The notes beneath the pieces were generated by a model. The model had not been told where the DNA came from. It did not search any database and was given only the letters and a program-made list of their open reading frames with translations. From DATLYT01 sp035574455 (GTDB lineage: Bacteria; Bacteroidota; Ignavibacteria; UBA10030), in the NCBI GenBank assembly GCA_035574455.1, contig DATLYT010000086.1, forward strand, positions 1 to 8,136: a DNA stretch of 8,136 bases. Direction: 5' to 3'. Positions within the stretch are counted from its first letter, which is position 1; every line of letters begins with the position of its first letter. The position numbers and the translations under genes are program-made. This document shows, in pieces, positions 7,165-8,136 of the stretch.

Positions 7165-7353
7165 ATGCAGAAGTTCTTTCAGTCCGGTTACGCGTTTCTT
7201 ACGGTTGCTCTCATCTTCCTGATTGTGAGCGTTGTTGCGGAGCGGTCTGCCGTCTACCTCGCTGCCGCAGTAATGTTTTTCATTCTCGGGCTTGCCGCGC
7301 GAAAGAAGAACGCTCAGCTATCCAAAGACGAGGCAACAAAGAGCGAAGGGTAA
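7165..7353 (+). CDS. Small two-helix membrane protein, function unknown
   Basis: This 62-residue protein has two hydrophobic segments, about residues 8-25 and 29-46, joined by a tight turn with Glu26 and Arg27. A basic RKKN motif follows, then a hydrophilic charged tail (LSKDEATKSEG). By the positive-inside rule the RKKN end should be cytoplasmic, giving an inner-membrane hairpin with both ends inside. A full AAGGAGG ribosome site (7153-7159) five bases before the ATG is the best evidence that the gene is real. It lies 57 bases after the barrel gene with no terminator visible between, so co-transcription is likely. No family is recognised. The overlapping frame 7104-7388 looks like a shadow. 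Confidence 0.7.
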   Translation: MQKFFQSGYAFLTVALIFLIVSVVAERSAVYLAAAVMFFILGLAARKKNAQLSKDEATKSEG

Positions 7354-7408
7354 TGTTCAAGTCTTGGATTCACGAAGTAAGAATCTGACGTTGAGCGGTT
7401 TACATGGG

Positions 7409-7492
7409 ACGCTGTGTTCACTGGGAAAATTGGTCTCAACGGATTTTAGATATCTGATCCGCGAAAATCCGTTTTCCCAGCTTTTTCAGCGT
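7409..7492 (+). terminator. Large imperfect palindrome, possible terminator of the barrel/membrane-protein pair
   Basis: Three nested pairs of arms are visible: ACGCTG (7409-7414) with CAGCGT (7487-7492), CTGGGAAA (7421-7428) with TTTCCCAG (7473-7480), and ACGGATTTT (7439-7447) with AAAATCCGT (7464-7472). The inner two form a long hairpin with a one-sided 10-base bulge and a 16-base loop. CTTTTT (7481-7486) follows directly, as expected of an intrinsic terminator, and the structure begins about 56 bases after the preceding stop codon. The outermost arm and the long loop are unusual for a simple terminator, so a dispersed palindromic repeat is an alternative. Confidence 0.45.
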
Positions 7493-7572
7493 TCTAATTT
7501 ACAGATTTCCGATTAGAGCATTCGGGATGACAAGAGGAGTGTTTCTAGAGGCCATCTCAAAAAGGGGAAGTC

Positions 7573-7644
7573 ATTCCGTCGGATTGTAAGGCTTGCCCCG
7601 TTCAACGGGGCTTGCCCCGACACGTCTTTCGTCGGGGACGGAAT
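7573..7644. repeat. Branched GC-rich palindromic element
   Basis: Outer arms ATTCCGTC (7573-7580) and GACGGAAT (7637-7644) enclose two hairpins: GCCCCG/CGGGGC (7595-7611, 5-base loop) and CCCCGAC/GTCGGGG (7615-7637, 9-base loop). The inner hairpin shares one base with the outer arm. CTTGCCCCG occurs twice inside (7592-7600 and 7611-7619). The three-way, cruciform-like plan resembles the element after pntB but the sequence is different. No coding frame is supported here. It is probably a dispersed intergenic repeat; I see no transposase or target-site duplication. Confidence 0.55.
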
Positions 7645-7665
7645 CTGCTCTACAGCCATTTTTCG

Positions 7666-7690
7666 ATGCCCGCTTTAAATCCGCGGGCAT
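7666..7690. repeat. Perfect 8-bp GC-rich hairpin
   Basis: ATGCCCGC (7666-7673) and GCGGGCAT (7683-7690) are exact reverse complements around an AT-rich 9-base loop. It lies 21 bases after the branched element and may be part of the same repeat unit. No U-run follows, so it is unlikely to be an intrinsic terminator on the + strand. On the other strand the sequence after it (7665 leftwards) reads into CGAAAAATGG, which is also not a U-run. Confidence 0.45.
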
Positions 7691-7740
7691 GACCAGGTTC
7701 GAATCGTTGCCTACCTACTTGAGCAGCCGTTTCCTACAAC

Positions 7741-7836
7741 CTCTGATATCTGACCTCTGACCTCCGACCTCCGACCTCTGACCTCTGACCTCTGGCCTCT
7801 GGCCTCTGACCCCTGGCTTCTGACCTCCGACCTCTG
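7741..7836. repeat. Heptanucleotide tandem repeat, consensus CTCTGAC, about 13.7 copies
   Basis: The block divides without gaps into thirteen 7-base units plus five bases: CTCTGAT, ATCTGAC, CTCTGAC, CTCCGAC twice, CTCTGAC twice, CTCTGGC twice, CTCTGAC, CCCTGGC, TTCTGAC, CTCCGAC, CTCTG. Most units differ from consensus by at most one transition, and none changes the length. On the - strand it translates to a repeated GQRSEV-like peptide, which is an artefact of seven-base periodicity. There are no unique spacers, so it is not a CRISPR array. Similar heptamer blocks are known to me from several environmental bacterial genomes, but I cannot confirm relatedness here. Confidence 0.9.
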
Positions 7837-8015
7837 CTTTCCCCTTCTCAAAACTGCGAAACCGCCATCTGCTTTTCCCACTCCTAAAAAATACTTGTTT
7901 CATTAGCAGCTCAAACAACCGAAAATTCGTCGCAGGCGTGCCTGCGCGCTGAGGTACCGTTGATGAGAGTCTGGCATTCGGTTTGCTCAAGATGGACGCA
8001 CGAAAGGAGAGAGCT
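7837..8015 (+). promoter_or_regulatory. hemN upstream region
   Basis: This stretch holds no supportable gene. It contains the short hairpin CGCAGGC/GCCTGCG (7931-7946, with a 2-base loop or 6 bp plus a CGTG loop), 69 bases before the hemN start, and the hemN ribosome site AAGGAG at 8004-8009. I found no convincing sigma-70 or Bacteroidota-type promoter and no FNR-like TTGAT-N4-ATCAA site, although hemN genes are often controlled by oxygen. Confidence 0.35.
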
Positions 8016-8136
8016 ATGCCCGCGAAGCAGTCCAGTCTCAACATCGACCTTCTGAAACGATTTGCCAGGCCGGGGCCGCGCTACACGAGTTATCCCCCGG
8101 CGCCTGCGTTCCATGCCGAGTATGATGCACGACGGT
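8016..8136 (+). CDS. hemN: Oxygen-independent coproporphyrinogen III oxidase, N-terminus (3' truncated)
   Basis: Only 40 codons are present before the window ends. Residues 16-30 (FARPGPRYTSYPPAP) match the characteristic HemN N-terminal motif PGPRYTSYPTAP, which precedes the radical-SAM domain. HemN decarboxylates coproporphyrinogen III to protoporphyrinogen IX in haem synthesis without oxygen, using S-adenosylmethionine and a 4Fe-4S cluster. The cluster CxxxCxxC motif lies beyond the window and cannot be checked. The start ATG has AAGGAG six bases upstream. The GPRYTSYP motif favours true HemN over HemW-type relatives, which generally lack it. Confidence 0.88.
   Translation, partial: MPAKQSSLNIDLLKRFARPGPRYTSYPPAPAFHAEYDARR

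Noticed and set aside
7104..7388. Frame overlapping the small two-helix protein
   Set aside because: It lacks a ribosome site and reads through the Shine-Dalgarno of the better-supported gene at 7165. Its Cys/Arg-rich translation resembles no protein family.
7741..7836. CRISPR array
   Set aside because: Units are only 7 bases long and directly adjacent, without unique spacers, and no cas genes are present.
7354..8015. Insertion sequence remnant or phage attachment site
   Set aside because: No transposase or integrase fragment, terminal repeat pair with target duplication, or tRNA gene is visible. The inverted repeats explain the structure without it.
7715..8044. Open frame on the - strand encoding repeated GQRSEV-like peptide
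   Set aside because: It is a translation of the 7-base tandem repeat, has no good ribosome site and overlaps the hemN start. Peptides of this kind are typical artefacts of heptamer DNA repeats.

Overview
The window looks like a piece of chromosome from a bacterium of the Bacteroidota/Ignavibacteriota/Chlorobiota (FCB) branch. The main evidence is the first gene: a zinc metallopeptidase ending in a type IX secretion (Por) sorting domain with the NYPNPFNPTT signature, a system confined to that branch. Signal-peptide-bearing outer-membrane barrel genes, strong AGGAGG-type ribosome sites and moderate GC content fit. Species or genus cannot be read from the window. All genes are on the + strand, and both ends of the window cut a gene.

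Layout: (1) 1-1494, 3' part of a secreted M1-family aminopeptidase with a C-terminal sorting domain; (2) 1729-3057, a divergent Cys/Met-metabolism PLP enzyme; (3) 3166-6191, a three-gene proton-translocating NAD(P) transhydrogenase operon (soluble NAD(H)-binding alpha-1, small membrane alpha-2, and beta with membrane and NADP(H)-binding domains), with a plausible sigma-70-type promoter at 3093-3121; (4) 6472-7353, an outer-membrane beta-barrel protein followed by a small two-helix membrane protein, probably co-transcribed; (5) 7354-8015, a gene-free stretch of about 660 bases packed with inverted and tandem repeats; (6) 8016-8136, the start of hemN (oxygen-independent coproporphyrinogen III oxidase).

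Functionally, the transhydrogenase uses the proton gradient to move hydride between NADH and NADP+, supplying NADPH. The PLP enzyme next to it probably acts on a sulfur amino acid, but nothing shows that the two are linked. The peptidase and barrel protein belong to the cell envelope or secreted fraction, and hemN to anaerobic haem synthesis. These are ordinary housekeeping and envelope genes. I see no defence system, prophage, insertion sequence, CRISPR array or new multi-gene system.

The more unusual content lies between the genes. Every gap longer than about 100 bases holds inverted repeats, several of which look like dispersed palindromic elements. The last gap also has a clean 7-base tandem repeat of nearly 14 copies.
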